Assembly: GCA_903891095.1 (NCBI GenBank)
Contig: CAITDI010000121.1
Span: 18,883-82,882 of the forward strand
Source of the DNA: an uncultured bacterium
Lineage (GTDB): Bacteria; Planctomycetota; Phycisphaerae; Phycisphaerales; SM1A02
DNA: 64,000 nt
Direction: 5' to 3'
Shown: in pieces, positions 46,451 through 55,095 of the stretch
Layout: the number at the start of each line of letters is the position of its first letter
How positions within the stretch are numbered: position 1 is the first letter of the stretch
Made by a program: the position numbers and the translations under genes
The notes under the pieces: model-generated
The model's database searches: none
The model's input: only the letters and a program-made list of their open reading frames with translations
Told to the model about the DNA's origin: nothing

Positions 46451-46951
46451 ATGAGCGACCGCAAGAAATCCAAGTCCGGAGAGGATCCGTCGGCCCGCGA
46501 GCCGGTGATCGAGAACCGCAAGTCTCGGCACGACTATGCCATTACCGAGACCCTCGAATGCGGACTTCGGCTTGTCGGTTCCGAGGTCAAGAGCCTTCGC
46601 AAGGGACAGGCCAGCCTCGCGGAAGGTTGGATCCTGCCGCAACTTGAGCCGCCGGAACTCCGCCTGCTCAACGTGACGATCGCCGAATATCCGCCTGCGG
46701 GCGCCCATCGGCAGCACGAGCCGACCCGCCAGCGCGTGCTCCTCGCCCACCGCCGCGAGATCATCAAGTTCGCGACCGAAGCCAAGGCCAAGGGGGCGAC
46801 GATCGTCCCCCTCAAGATCTACTGGGTCCGCGGTCGCGCCAAGATCCTGATTGGTATCGGTCTTGGCAAGAAGCAGCACGACAAGCGCGAGTCGATCGCC
46901 AAGCGCGAGGACAAGCGCGACATGGATCGCGCGCTCAGCCGCCGGCGATAG
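46451..46951 (+). CDS. smpB: SsrA-binding protein (trans-translation)
   Basis: 166 aa. Typical motifs: NRKSRHDYAITETLECGLRL, VGSEVKSLRKGQASLAEGW, LLLHRREI-like LLAHRREIIKF and a basic C-terminus KKQHDKRESIAKREDKRDMD. SmpB binds tmRNA and lets it rescue stalled ribosomes. The N-terminal 22 residues are an extra charged tail. tmRNA (ssrA) is not recognised in this window. It converges with the SDR gene, 24 nt apart. Confidence 0.95.
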   Translation: MSDRKKSKSGEDPSAREPVIENRKSRHDYAITETLECGLRLVGSEVKSLRKGQASLAEGWILPQLEPPELRLLNVTIAEYPPAGAHRQHEPTRQRVLLAHRREIIKFATEAKAKGATIVPLKIYWVRGRAKILIGIGLGKKQHDKRESIAKREDKRDMDRALSRRR

Positions 46952-46975
46952 CGGGGCGACCCGCCGAAGGACGCC

Positions 46976-47713
46976 TTACGGCGACGCCACCAGGATCGAC
47001 CGCCCGCTCTCCGCATCGCGCTCGCCGCACACGCACGCGACGATGATCTCCGCGATCGCCTCGGGTGGCAGCGCGCGCGACGCCGGGATCACCGAAGTCG
47101 GAAAGTTCCGCCGCAGCATCGCGGTCTCGACGCAGCCGGGGTTCACGGCGAATGCCTTGACGCCGATCGCGTGCCCCTCGGCCTTGATCGAGCGGGCAAA
47201 GCTGTCGACCGCCGACTTGCTCGCCGCGTAGGCGAAGAAACCGGGAAACGGATCCACCGCGCCAAGCGTCGACACGAACACCACGCGCCCGCTGCGCTGC
47301 TTCTTGAACTGCGGCCAAGCGCGCGTGACCATGAACGCCGGGCCGAACGCATTGGTGAAGAAGGTCTCTTCGAGGATCTCTTCGGTCGTGGCGTCGATCG
47401 ACGCGCGCGGCGCGGAGCCGGCGCACAGGACGAGTCCGTCGAGCCTGCCGAACGCTTCGATCGTGCGGTCGACGATGTCGTGCGCAAGCCCGCTGTCGGC
47501 GACATCGCCCGCCATCGAGAGATGCCGCGACGGATCCCGCATCGACGCGCGCGTCTCCTCGAGCTTGTCGATCCCGCGACCGACGAGTACGACGGCATGG
47601 CCGCGCTCGGCAAGCATGCGCGCGGTTGCCGCGCCAATGCCGCTGCCTGCGCCGGTGACGATGGTGACGTGGTTGTCTTGCATGCGGTTGTCTTGCACGC
47701 GGGTTTCTTGCAT
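46976..47713 (-). CDS. Short-chain dehydrogenase/reductase
   Basis: 245 aa from the ATG at 47713, or 235 aa from the ATG at 47683. NAD(P)-binding TGAGSGIGAAT, structural LVLCAGS, catalytic Ser (FVSTLGAV) and YAASKSAV. The first 15 residues (MQETR VQDNR MQDNH) are three copies of one five-codon repeat and are not part of the SDR fold, so the later ATG may be the functional start. Substrate unknown. It starts 4 nt after the rseP stop and is probably cotranscribed with it. Confidence 0.88.
   Translation of the reverse strand: MQETRVQDNRMQDNHVTIVTGAGSGIGAATARMLAERGHAVVLVGRGIDKLEETRASMRDPSRHLSMAGDVADSGLAHDIVDRTIEAFGRLDGLVLCAGSAPRASIDATTEEILEETFFTNAFGPAFMVTRAWPQFKKQRSGRVVFVSTLGAVDPFPGFFAYAASKSAVDSFARSIKAEGHAIGVKAFAVNPGCVETAMLRRNFPTSVIPASRALPPEAIAEIIVACVCGERDAESGRSILVASP
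47671..47713 (-). repeat. Three-copy 15-bp tandem repeat spanning the SDR start
   Basis: On the minus strand TGCAAGAAACCCGCG, TGCAAGACAACCGCA and TGCAAGACAACCACG follow in tandem, beginning directly after the rseP stop codon. Being a multiple of three, the repeat is translated as part of the SDR protein. Confidence 0.85.
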
Positions 47714-47717
47714 GGGA

Positions 47718-49820
47718 TCAGTGCAGGAGACGCGCGATGTCGTTGTAGAACGTGAACAGGAACAGCCCCGCCACGAGCGCGATGCCCGTGAGCGCCGCCG
47801 CGTTCTGGAACGCAATCGACGGCGCGCGGCCGGCGAACTTCTCGTACATCAGGAAGAGGAACAGCCCGCCGTCGGCGATCGGGATCGGCAGCAGGTTGAC
47901 CACCGCCAGGTTCACGCTGATCAGCGCGAGGAAGAACACGATGTACATGAAGCCTTCGTCGGCGACCTTGGTGCCCGTGTGCAGGATGCCGACCGGGCCT
48001 TGCAACTGGTCCGCGCCGACCGAACCGCGCGCAACGCGATCGATGGTGAGGAACACCTGCTTGACCATGACCCACGTCTGATGGAAGCCCATCGAGACTG
48101 CGGTGATCGGATTGCCGTTGGCGCTGAGCACCGTGAACTGCGGATCGAAGTACGTCTCGGGAATCGGGAACGCGCTCGACAGCGCGGAGAGCGTCGCGAC
48201 GTCGTCCGCGGAGAGCGACGCGGCGGCCTCGTGCGGCTGCGCTTCGGGCGATGGATCGCGCATGCCGATGCGGATGGCGAGCGGCTGGCCGGCGACGGCA
48301 GCCTTGGCGCGCGCGACGAGCCTGGTGCGGAGATCGCGGAAGTCCTTCACGGGCTCGCCATCGAGCGAGAGCACCGTCGCCAGCGGCAGCGCGGAAAGCG
48401 CCTTGGCCGGCGTGTCGCGTGCGTCGCTGCCTGAGCCTCCCGTGCGCACGGCGTCGACGGACTGCGCGACGCGCGCGATGTCCCACGCCGGCTCGAGGTA
48501 CACGCCTGCGCGCGCCTCGCGGTCGGTGTGGATCGAGACTTCGGTTTCCTTGCCGTCGCGCAGGACGACGGCGGGCAGCGTCTCGTTCGGGTGGCTGCGC
48601 AGGTAAGCCATCAGCTGTGAGGTGCGCGGGCCTTCAAGCGTCCCCGCGCCCGCGCCCACGCGCAGGATGACATCGCCTTCCTTGAGCGTTTCGGTGTTCA
48701 GGCTGCCGCTTGCGAACTCGATCACGCGCGCGAGCGGAACGAGCCCGATCAGCCCTTGGTCGATGCCGTCGCCTTCTGCGCCGCGCAGGACCTCGAACTC
48801 GGGCCGCATGGCCATGCGGGTGCTCTGCCGTTCGCTCTTGGCGTGGAGCTGGTCGACCGACCACTCGACCTCGACGCTGTCGCCCGACGCAGCACGCGCG
48901 GCGCGGTCGAGTTCGGCGTAGCTCGACACGGGCTTGCCGTCGACGGCGAGCACGCGCGATCCCGCGCTGATTCCCAGGCTCGACGCATCGGGCAGCACGC
49001 GTCGCAGCATGCGCGCGACATCCTCGCGCGAGTCGCGCACGTCGGTCAGCGTGGAGCTGCGCACGGGCTCGACGCCGATCGAGAGCAGTCCACTCGACGG
49101 CTCGCGCGCGGGCGTGGCGGTGTAGGTCAGTCGCTCGCCGCCGCGCAGCACTTCGATCGCGAGCGGAGTCTCGGGCTTGGCCATCGCGGCCGCGACCTTG
49201 AGATCGAGGAAGGTCTTGGTGTCCTCGCCCGAAACGGCGACGACCTGATCTCCAGGCTGCAGGCCGATTGGCTTGGACGCATCGCTGGGCGCAGCGTTGG
49301 CCGCGGGGCTGCCAGGCACGACGAATCCGATCGACGGCGCCGGAAACCTCACGCCCGCGAGGAACGCCACGAGAAACAGCACGATCGCCAGCACGAGATT
49401 GGCCGCGATGCCCGCGAGAATCACCACCGCGCGCTTGGGAATCGCCGCCTTGGCAAAGCTGCGCGCGTCGTCGCTCGTGGCTTCGGGGTTGCCGTCTTCC
49501 TGTCCGAGCATGCGCACGTAGCCGCCAAGAGGCAGGGCGCGCAGCGAGTACTCGGTCTCGCCGATCGCAAGGCGCTCGCGCTCGTCGTCGGGCATCTCGA
49601 TCGGGCGCTTTCCATGCAGGCGGACGACCTTGGCATCGGCGGAACCAAAGCAGAATCCCACGCCCTTGCGGTAGCTCGCGAGGCACGGCCCCATGCCGAT
49701 GGCAAAGCCGTCGGCGCGGATTCCCGCCCACTTTGCCGCGAGGAAGTGTCCGAGCTCATGCACAAAGATGAGGAACCCGAACCCGAGAAGAACGAGGATG
49801 AAGCCGGAAGTCGCGCTCAC
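47718..49820 (-). CDS. rseP: Site-2 intramembrane metalloprotease RseP
   Basis: 700 aa, much longer than the E. coli enzyme (450 aa). Zinc motif H21-E22-L-G-H25 (FVHELGHF) in the first membrane helix and the second active-site motif NLLPIPIADGG near the C-terminus. Between them are at least two PDZ-like modules (IGLQPGDQVVAVSGEDTKTF, ISAGSRVLAVDGKPVSSY) and further inserted sequence. It cleaves membrane-anchored anti-sigma factors within the bilayer. It lies 9 nt after dxr, the usual bacterial neighbour. Confidence 0.92.
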   Translation of the reverse strand: MSATSGFILVLLGFGFLIFVHELGHFLAAKWAGIRADGFAIGMGPCLASYRKGVGFCFGSADAKVVRLHGKRPIEMPDDERERLAIGETEYSLRALPLGGYVRMLGQEDGNPEATSDDARSFAKAAIPKRAVVILAGIAANLVLAIVLFLVAFLAGVRFPAPSIGFVVPGSPAANAAPSDASKPIGLQPGDQVVAVSGEDTKTFLDLKVAAAMAKPETPLAIEVLRGGERLTYTATPAREPSSGLLSIGVEPVRSSTLTDVRDSREDVARMLRRVLPDASSLGISAGSRVLAVDGKPVSSYAELDRAARAASGDSVEVEWSVDQLHAKSERQSTRMAMRPEFEVLRGAEGDGIDQGLIGLVPLARVIEFASGSLNTETLKEGDVILRVGAGAGTLEGPRTSQLMAYLRSHPNETLPAVVLRDGKETEVSIHTDREARAGVYLEPAWDIARVAQSVDAVRTGGSGSDARDTPAKALSALPLATVLSLDGEPVKDFRDLRTRLVARAKAAVAGQPLAIRIGMRDPSPEAQPHEAAASLSADDVATLSALSSAFPIPETYFDPQFTVLSANGNPITAVSMGFHQTWVMVKQVFLTIDRVARGSVGADQLQGPVGILHTGTKVADEGFMYIVFFLALISVNLAVVNLLPIPIADGGLFLFLMYEKFAGRAPSIAFQNAAALTGIALVAGLFLFTFYNDIARLLH

Positions 49821-49829
49821 GCTCGCATA

Positions 49830-50999
49830 CTACGCGTGGACCATGCCGCGTGCGCGGGCGCGCGCCTCGCGGTCGGCCGCGAACACATCGTCGAGCGAAG
49901 TCACCGGAGTCGGCGTGATGCCGTCGAGCGTCTCGCGCACGAGGTCGGCGATCTCGAGGAAGCCGATCTCGCGATCGAGGAACGCGCGGACGGCGACCTC
50001 GTTGGCCGCGTTGAGGACGGCGCCGGAGGTTCCGCCCGCGGAGATCACGCGGTGCGCCAGCGAGATCGCCGGGAACCGCTCGAGGTCGACCTGCTGGAAA
50101 TCAAGCGATCGCAGCGACGCGAAGTCGAGCTTGCGCGACGGTCCGTCGAAGCGCTGCGGATCGCACATCGCCTGCTGGATCGGCGTGCGCATGTCGGGCG
50201 GCGAGAGCTGCGCAAGCACCGAGCCGTCGAGGTACTCGACGAACCCGTGCACGATCGACTGCGGGTGGATGATCGCGTCGATCCGTTCGGCGCCGAGGCC
50301 GAACAGCCAGTGCGCCTCGATCAGCTCGAGCGCCTTGTTCATGAGCGACGCGCTGTCGATGGTGACCTTCGCGCCCATCTTCCAGGTCGGGTGCGCGAGC
50401 GCGTCCTCGACGGTCGCGCGCGCCATTTCCTCGCGGGATTTGGTGCGAAACGGCCCGCCTGACGCGGTCAGCACCACGCGCCTGACCTCGCACATCGACG
50501 TCGAGGCCTTGAGGCACTGGAAGAGCGCGTTGTGCTCGCTGTCGACGGGAATGATGCGCACGCCGGCCTTGGCCGCCGCGGGCATCACGATCGCGCCTGC
50601 CGCGACGAGCGCCTCTTTGTTCGCGAGCGCGATGTCGCATCCCACGCCGATGGCGACGAGCACGGGCTCGATGCCCGCCGCACCGACCATCGCCGCGAGC
50701 ACCAGATCGCCCTTGCGCGCGCACGCGGCGAGCATCTCGCTCGCCGATTGCGCGCCGCGGAACACGCGCACGCCGGCAGGGACGTCGAGCGGCGCATTGC
50801 CGTCGACCACCGCGACCGCCGTCGCGCCGAACTCGCGTGCTTGCGCTGCGATCGACGCGCCGTTCTGCGCGGCCGCCAAGCCGACGACCTCGAAGCGTGC
50901 ATCGCCGCGGCGCGTGAAGTCACGCACCACATCGAGCGCGCTCGTGCCGATCGAGCCCGTCGAGCCGAGTAGGAAGACCCGTCGTCGCGGCGCCGACAT
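49830..50999 (-). CDS. dxr: 1-deoxy-D-xylulose 5-phosphate reductoisomerase
   Basis: 389 aa from the ATG at 50999, which overlaps the stop of the RNase gene (TGATG); a GTG one codon earlier is possible. NADPH-binding LLGSTGSIGTSALDVV, metal/substrate residues in IIPVDSEHNALFQCL, TASGGPFR and SASLMNKALELIEAHWLF, and the substrate loop ending HPQSIVHGFVEYLDGS. It makes MEP from DXP, the committed step of the non-mevalonate isoprenoid pathway. It is followed by rseP. Confidence 0.96.
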   Translation of the reverse strand: MSAPRRRVFLLGSTGSIGTSALDVVRDFTRRGDARFEVVGLAAAQNGASIAAQAREFGATAVAVVDGNAPLDVPAGVRVFRGAQSASEMLAACARKGDLVLAAMVGAAGIEPVLVAIGVGCDIALANKEALVAAGAIVMPAAAKAGVRIIPVDSEHNALFQCLKASTSMCEVRRVVLTASGGPFRTKSREEMARATVEDALAHPTWKMGAKVTIDSASLMNKALELIEAHWLFGLGAERIDAIIHPQSIVHGFVEYLDGSVLAQLSPPDMRTPIQQAMCDPQRFDGPSRKLDFASLRSLDFQQVDLERFPAISLAHRVISAGGTSGAVLNAANEVAVRAFLDREIGFLEIADLVRETLDGITPTPVTSLDDVFAADREARARARGMVHA

Positions 51000-53900
51000 C
51001 ACTCGTCGCCGCCGCCCTTGGGACGCTCGCCAGGAGCAAGCTTGCGAACGCGGCCGCCGTAGAGCGAGCGCGGCTTGGGTGGCGTTGCGCTGGGCGCGGG
51101 TGCCGGAGCAGGGGCAGGGGCCGCGGGCTTGGGCGATTCGCCGCCGCGCGAGCCGTTGCCTTCGGGACGACGGTCGCGATCGCGACCTCCGCCGCCGCCG
51201 CCGCCACGACGGCCACGGTCGCGTCGACCGCCGTCGCCGCCGCCACGGTTGTTGTCGCGGCGATTGCCACCGCGGCTTTCACCTCCGCGACCTTCCGTGC
51301 GGCCTCCGCTGCTACGACCCTCGCCGCTACGACCTTCGCCGCCGCGGTTCTCCGCGCGTGGGGGCTGTGCTGCGCGCGGCTCGCCGCCGCCGTCGGCATT
51401 GCCGCTCGGGGTGGCGCCGGCTTCGCCCGCTTCACGATTGCGACCGCGGCCACCGCGCCGACGCCGGCGTCGGCGGCGTCCGCCACGCTGATCGCCGTCG
51501 CCGCCGCCTTCGGAGCCTTCGCTCGACTCAGCGCCGTCGCCGTCGCCATCGCCATCGCCATCGCCATCGCCATCGCCATCGTCGTCACCGTCCGACGACT
51601 CATCCGACGATTCGTCGGTCGAGCCGCTGTTGCGGTTCATGCGGGGCGCGCGCGCTTCGGTGGGCTCGGAGGCAGAGTCCGCGCCTTCTCTGTCATCATC
51701 GCTGCCATCATCGCTGCCACCATCGCTGTCACCATCGCTGTCACCATCGCTGTCGCCGCCGTCTTCACCGTCGGACTGCTCCGATGATTGCGCGCCGTCG
51801 CCAGTGCCATCGGTTGCTTCGCTGCCGTCACGATTCCGACGACCGCCGCGCCGACGACGCCGACGCTTGCGGCGACGACCGCCGTCACCGGCTTCGCCGG
51901 ATTCGCCGTTCGCGCCGGACTCGGTTTCATCCGCGACCGGCTCGGGAGCGGGCTCGGGCACGTCGAACGGTGGCTTGCCGTAAGCCTTGCGGATCTCGTC
52001 GCCTTGCTCGCCGTTGAGGAGCGACTGGTGACCCTTCACTTCGATGCCGAGTTCGGCGCACTTCGCGAGGACTTCCTTGCTGGTGAGCTCGATTTCCTTC
52101 GCGAGCGCGTGCACGCGGATCGGATCGCTCGGCTCGCGCGGGGGCGGCGGGGGAGCGACGGGCTTGGGAGCAACACGGGGGCCGCGCGGTTCGCGCGGCT
52201 GACCCTGACCCTGACCCTGAGACTGAGACTGAGACTGGCCTTCGCCTTCGGCGCGTTCCTCGCCATTGCGACCACGGCCGCCGCGACGCCGACGGCGCCG
52301 ACGGCCACCACGACGGCCGCCATCGCCTTCCTCGCGACGCTCGCCGCCAGAACCACCGCGCGACTCGGGCGTCTCGCTGCTCTCGTCGCCCGAATCCTCG
52401 TCGGACTCCGAGTCGGCTTCCTCTGCGTCAAGCGCATCGGACACGCTCGGCTCGTCCTCGTCGATCTCGGGGAGATCGTCGAAGCCGCCCGACAGGATGA
52501 TCGACGTTGCGTCGGCAGCAGCCGGCTTGCGGCGACGGCGGCGACGACGGCGTCCGCCGCCTTGGCCGGCCTCGGGGCGTGCGCCGCCCGACGACGACTC
52601 GGACTCCTCGTCCTCCTCGATCTCGGTGGGCAGGCTCGCGAGCGACGGCAGCTGGAACTTGCGCGGCTTCTCGAACTCGACGTCGGCGTTGCGCTCGTCG
52701 TACGCGTAGATGTCGACGCGGTCGACCGCGATCGCCTCGCTGATGCGCACGTCGATCTTCTTCTGGAAGAGGTCCTCGAGCTCGACCATCGCGCGGCGCT
52801 TCTTGGAAAGCAGGATCGCGGCGACCTTGGACGAGCAGACGACCTCGATGCGCGCGACGCGCTCGGTGTCGAGCACGAACTGGATGCGGCGCATCGCGTC
52901 GGACGCGACGGTGTCCGGCATGCGGATCTCGCCGAGTCCCGCGCAGTGCGGGCAATCCATGTAGTGCGTCTTGCGGAGGCTCGGACGCATGCGCTGGCGC
53001 GTCATCTCGACGATGCCGAACTCGCTGATCTCGGTGACCGTCGACTTGGCGCGGTCCTTGGCGAGGTGCTGCTTGAGTCGGTCCTCGATCTCGCGGCGAT
53101 GCTTCGACGCGCGCATGTCGATGAGATCGCTCACGATCACGCCACCGAGGTCGCGGAGACGGAGCTGGCGGGCGATCTCGTCGACCGCCTCCTGGTTGGT
53201 CTGGTACGCGTTGGTCTCGCTGTCGCGCGCGCTGCGCGAGCGGCCCGAGTTCACGTCGATGGCGACGAGCGCCTCGGTCTGGTCGATCACGAGCGCGCCG
53301 CCCGAGGGCAGCGGCACTTCGCGTGCGTGGATCATGTCGACCTGCCGCTCCACGTCGAACGCGTGGAAGATCGGCTGGCGGCGATCCCAGAAGTGCACCT
53401 TGGTCGCGGTGCGCGGCGAGACGACCTCGAGGAACGCGCGAGCGCGGGCAAATGCGCTCTCGCTGTCGCACACGATGCCGTCGACGCTCGAGTCGATCGA
53501 GTCGCGGATCGTGCGGAGGAGGATGTCGCCTTCCGCGTAGAGCTGGCACGGCGCGCCGACGGCGTTCATGCGCTTGTCCATCACGTCCCACAGGCGCGTG
53601 AGGTACTGCGCGTCGCGCGCGAGCTCGGTGCGCGTCGCATCGAAGCCCGCGGTGCGGAGGATGAAGCCGAAGCCCTCGCGCAGGTCGAGCGAGTCGAGGA
53701 TCTTGCGCATCTTGCGACGGCCTTCCTCGTCGTCGACCTTGCGGCTGACGCCGACGTTGTCCATGTCGGGCATCATCACGAGCAGGCGGCCGGGGATCGA
53801 CAGGTAGCTGGTGACGGTCGGGCCCTTGGAGCCGAGACCTTCCTTGAGCACCTGCACGGTGATTTCCTGGCCGCGGCGCAGCGCGTCCTGCATGAGCGGA

Positions 53901-54577
53901 CGCGAGCGGCGCGGGATCTTGCGGCCGACCTTCTCCTTCGTGTCCTTCTCGCCCGGGAAGTACTTCGGGTGGAGGTCGGAGATGTGGAGGAAGCCGTTCG
54001 CGCCTTCGCCGAAGTCGACGAACGCCGCCTGGATCGCAGGCTCGACGTTGACGACGCGCGCCTTGTAGATCGAGCCGACATTGGTGCTCGTCGCCGCGCG
54101 CTCGGAGAAGAACTGCATCAGCTTGCCCTGCTCGAGGATCGCGATGCGCGTCTCGTCGCCGGGGACATCGTTGACGATCACGAGCTGCTTGGGCTTCTCG
54201 CCGCGGTGGGCTTCGAGCGGCTCATCGGCCTCGGCCTCGACGACTTCCGGCGGGGGAGCGTCGAAGTCGCGCATCGAGGCGCGCGCGTAGGCGGCCGCTG
54301 CTTCCTCGGCGTCGGCGCGCTCTTCGGCGTCTGCCTCGGGGTCCAGCGGTTCGTCGGTGGCGGCTTCGTCGGCGTCCGTGTCGGCGTCCGTGTCGGCGTC
54401 GGTCTCAGGCTCGCTGAGCCCAAGTCCCATGCCGGGATCGACGGGGAACTCGGATTCGCTCTGCGCGGCCTCGCTGGTCGAGTTGGTCGCGGTCGGGTCG
54501 ATCCGCTCGCGGCCGTCCATCGCATGATCTGCGTCGGAGTGCGAGTGGTGGTTCGGGTTGTCGGTATTGCTGTCCAT
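50999..54577 (-). CDS. rne: RNase E/G-family endoribonuclease with IF2_N domain in a low-complexity tail
   Basis: 1192 aa from the ATG at 54577 (AGCAGG just upstream); the frame continues to 55033 without family sequence. An acidic N-terminal extension (1-120) precedes the S1 domain (about 160-260) and the catalytic domain, with metal-binding D441 (VAIDVNSG) and D484 (VSDLIDM) and the zinc-link C542-x-x-C545 (CPHC). After about residue 650 the tail alternates Asp/Glu-rich and Arg/Gly-rich tracts (RRRRRR, DGDGDG). At 818-867 lies a domain like the N-terminus of translation factor IF2 (IRVHALAKEIELTSKEVLAK). It should process and degrade RNA; the tail probably recruits RNA and partners. Confidence 0.9.
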   Translation of the reverse strand: MDSNTDNPNHHSHSDADHAMDGRERIDPTATNSTSEAAQSESEFPVDPGMGLGLSEPETDADTDADTDADEAATDEPLDPEADAEERADAEEAAAAYARASMRDFDAPPPEVVEAEADEPLEAHRGEKPKQLVIVNDVPGDETRIAILEQGKLMQFFSERAATSTNVGSIYKARVVNVEPAIQAAFVDFGEGANGFLHISDLHPKYFPGEKDTKEKVGRKIPRRSRPLMQDALRRGQEITVQVLKEGLGSKGPTVTSYLSIPGRLLVMMPDMDNVGVSRKVDDEEGRRKMRKILDSLDLREGFGFILRTAGFDATRTELARDAQYLTRLWDVMDKRMNAVGAPCQLYAEGDILLRTIRDSIDSSVDGIVCDSESAFARARAFLEVVSPRTATKVHFWDRRQPIFHAFDVERQVDMIHAREVPLPSGGALVIDQTEALVAIDVNSGRSRSARDSETNAYQTNQEAVDEIARQLRLRDLGGVIVSDLIDMRASKHRREIEDRLKQHLAKDRAKSTVTEISEFGIVEMTRQRMRPSLRKTHYMDCPHCAGLGEIRMPDTVASDAMRRIQFVLDTERVARIEVVCSSKVAAILLSKKRRAMVELEDLFQKKIDVRISEAIAVDRVDIYAYDERNADVEFEKPRKFQLPSLASLPTEIEEDEESESSSGGARPEAGQGGGRRRRRRRRKPAAADATSIILSGGFDDLPEIDEDEPSVSDALDAEEADSESDEDSGDESSETPESRGGSGGERREEGDGGRRGGRRRRRRRGGRGRNGEERAEGEGQSQSQSQGQGQGQPREPRGPRVAPKPVAPPPPPREPSDPIRVHALAKEIELTSKEVLAKCAELGIEVKGHQSLLNGEQGDEIRKAYGKPPFDVPEPAPEPVADETESGANGESGEAGDGGRRRKRRRRRRGGRRNRDGSEATDGTGDGAQSSEQSDGEDGGDSDGDSDGDSDGGSDDGSDDDREGADSASEPTEARAPRMNRNSGSTDESSDESSDGDDDGDGDGDGDGDGDGDGAESSEGSEGGGDGDQRGGRRRRRRRRGGRGRNREAGEAGATPSGNADGGGEPRAAQPPRAENRGGEGRSGEGRSSGGRTEGRGGESRGGNRRDNNRGGGDGGRRDRGRRGGGGGGGRDRDRRPEGNGSRGGESPKPAAPAPAPAPAPSATPPKPRSLYGGRVRKLAPGERPKGGGDE

Positions 54578-55095
54578 CCTGCTTCGTTTCTCTGGCGAAA
54601 GCCAGTTGATTGCGAAGCCGCAGCGAGGCGGTGCGTCGGGCAGGTTGGAGAGACCGGGCAGGGGCCGCGGGTCTGGACGAGGCTGGACCGAGGTCCGGCT
54701 TCGAGAGCCTGCGGGCGAGTGCGTCACCGATACGATCGGGACGCGTTCCGCGCGTGCCGAGTTGCTCGGCTGCACGGTCGCGCGACCGAATGCTTCGGCG
54801 CGCGCTCTCGCGTCACGTGCTCGCTGCTTCGTCCGTCGGTCCTGCGCGGTGCGCGGGAGGCTCGAGTCGTGCGCAGCGGCGCACGCGATGTTCCTTTCGA
54901 CCATGCATCGCGCGGAAGCGCGGCTGTCACGGTCGCCCAGCCGATCCAGGAGGGCGGCGTCGAAATCGCGGGTTTCTCGCGGTGTTTCGCTGCGACCTTC
55001 GTCCTGCTTGGGGGGACGGCATGCGGTTCGCATGCGGTCTCGCCAACGGCTTCAAGTTCGTATGTTTCGACCCCGCTTTTGGGCTCCGGCTCGCG
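54578..55095. other. 518-bp intergenic region (RNase E/G leader)
   Basis: No supported gene. The region lies downstream of ptsI and upstream of the RNase gene on the same strand, so it may be the RNase leader; in E. coli the rne leader mediates autoregulation, but nothing here proves that. No clear terminator follows ptsI. A short direct repeat GCATGCGGT occurs near 55019-55040. Confidence 0.4.

Noticed and set aside
51541..51595. GCCATC-type tandem repeat as a non-coding satellite
   Set aside because: It lies in frame within the RNase tail and encodes an Asp-Gly tract, so it is a coding repeat.
54578..55033. N-terminal extension of the RNase E/G frame
   Set aside because: Sequence is Arg-rich without family features, and the acidic start from 54577 follows a usable ribosome-binding site.
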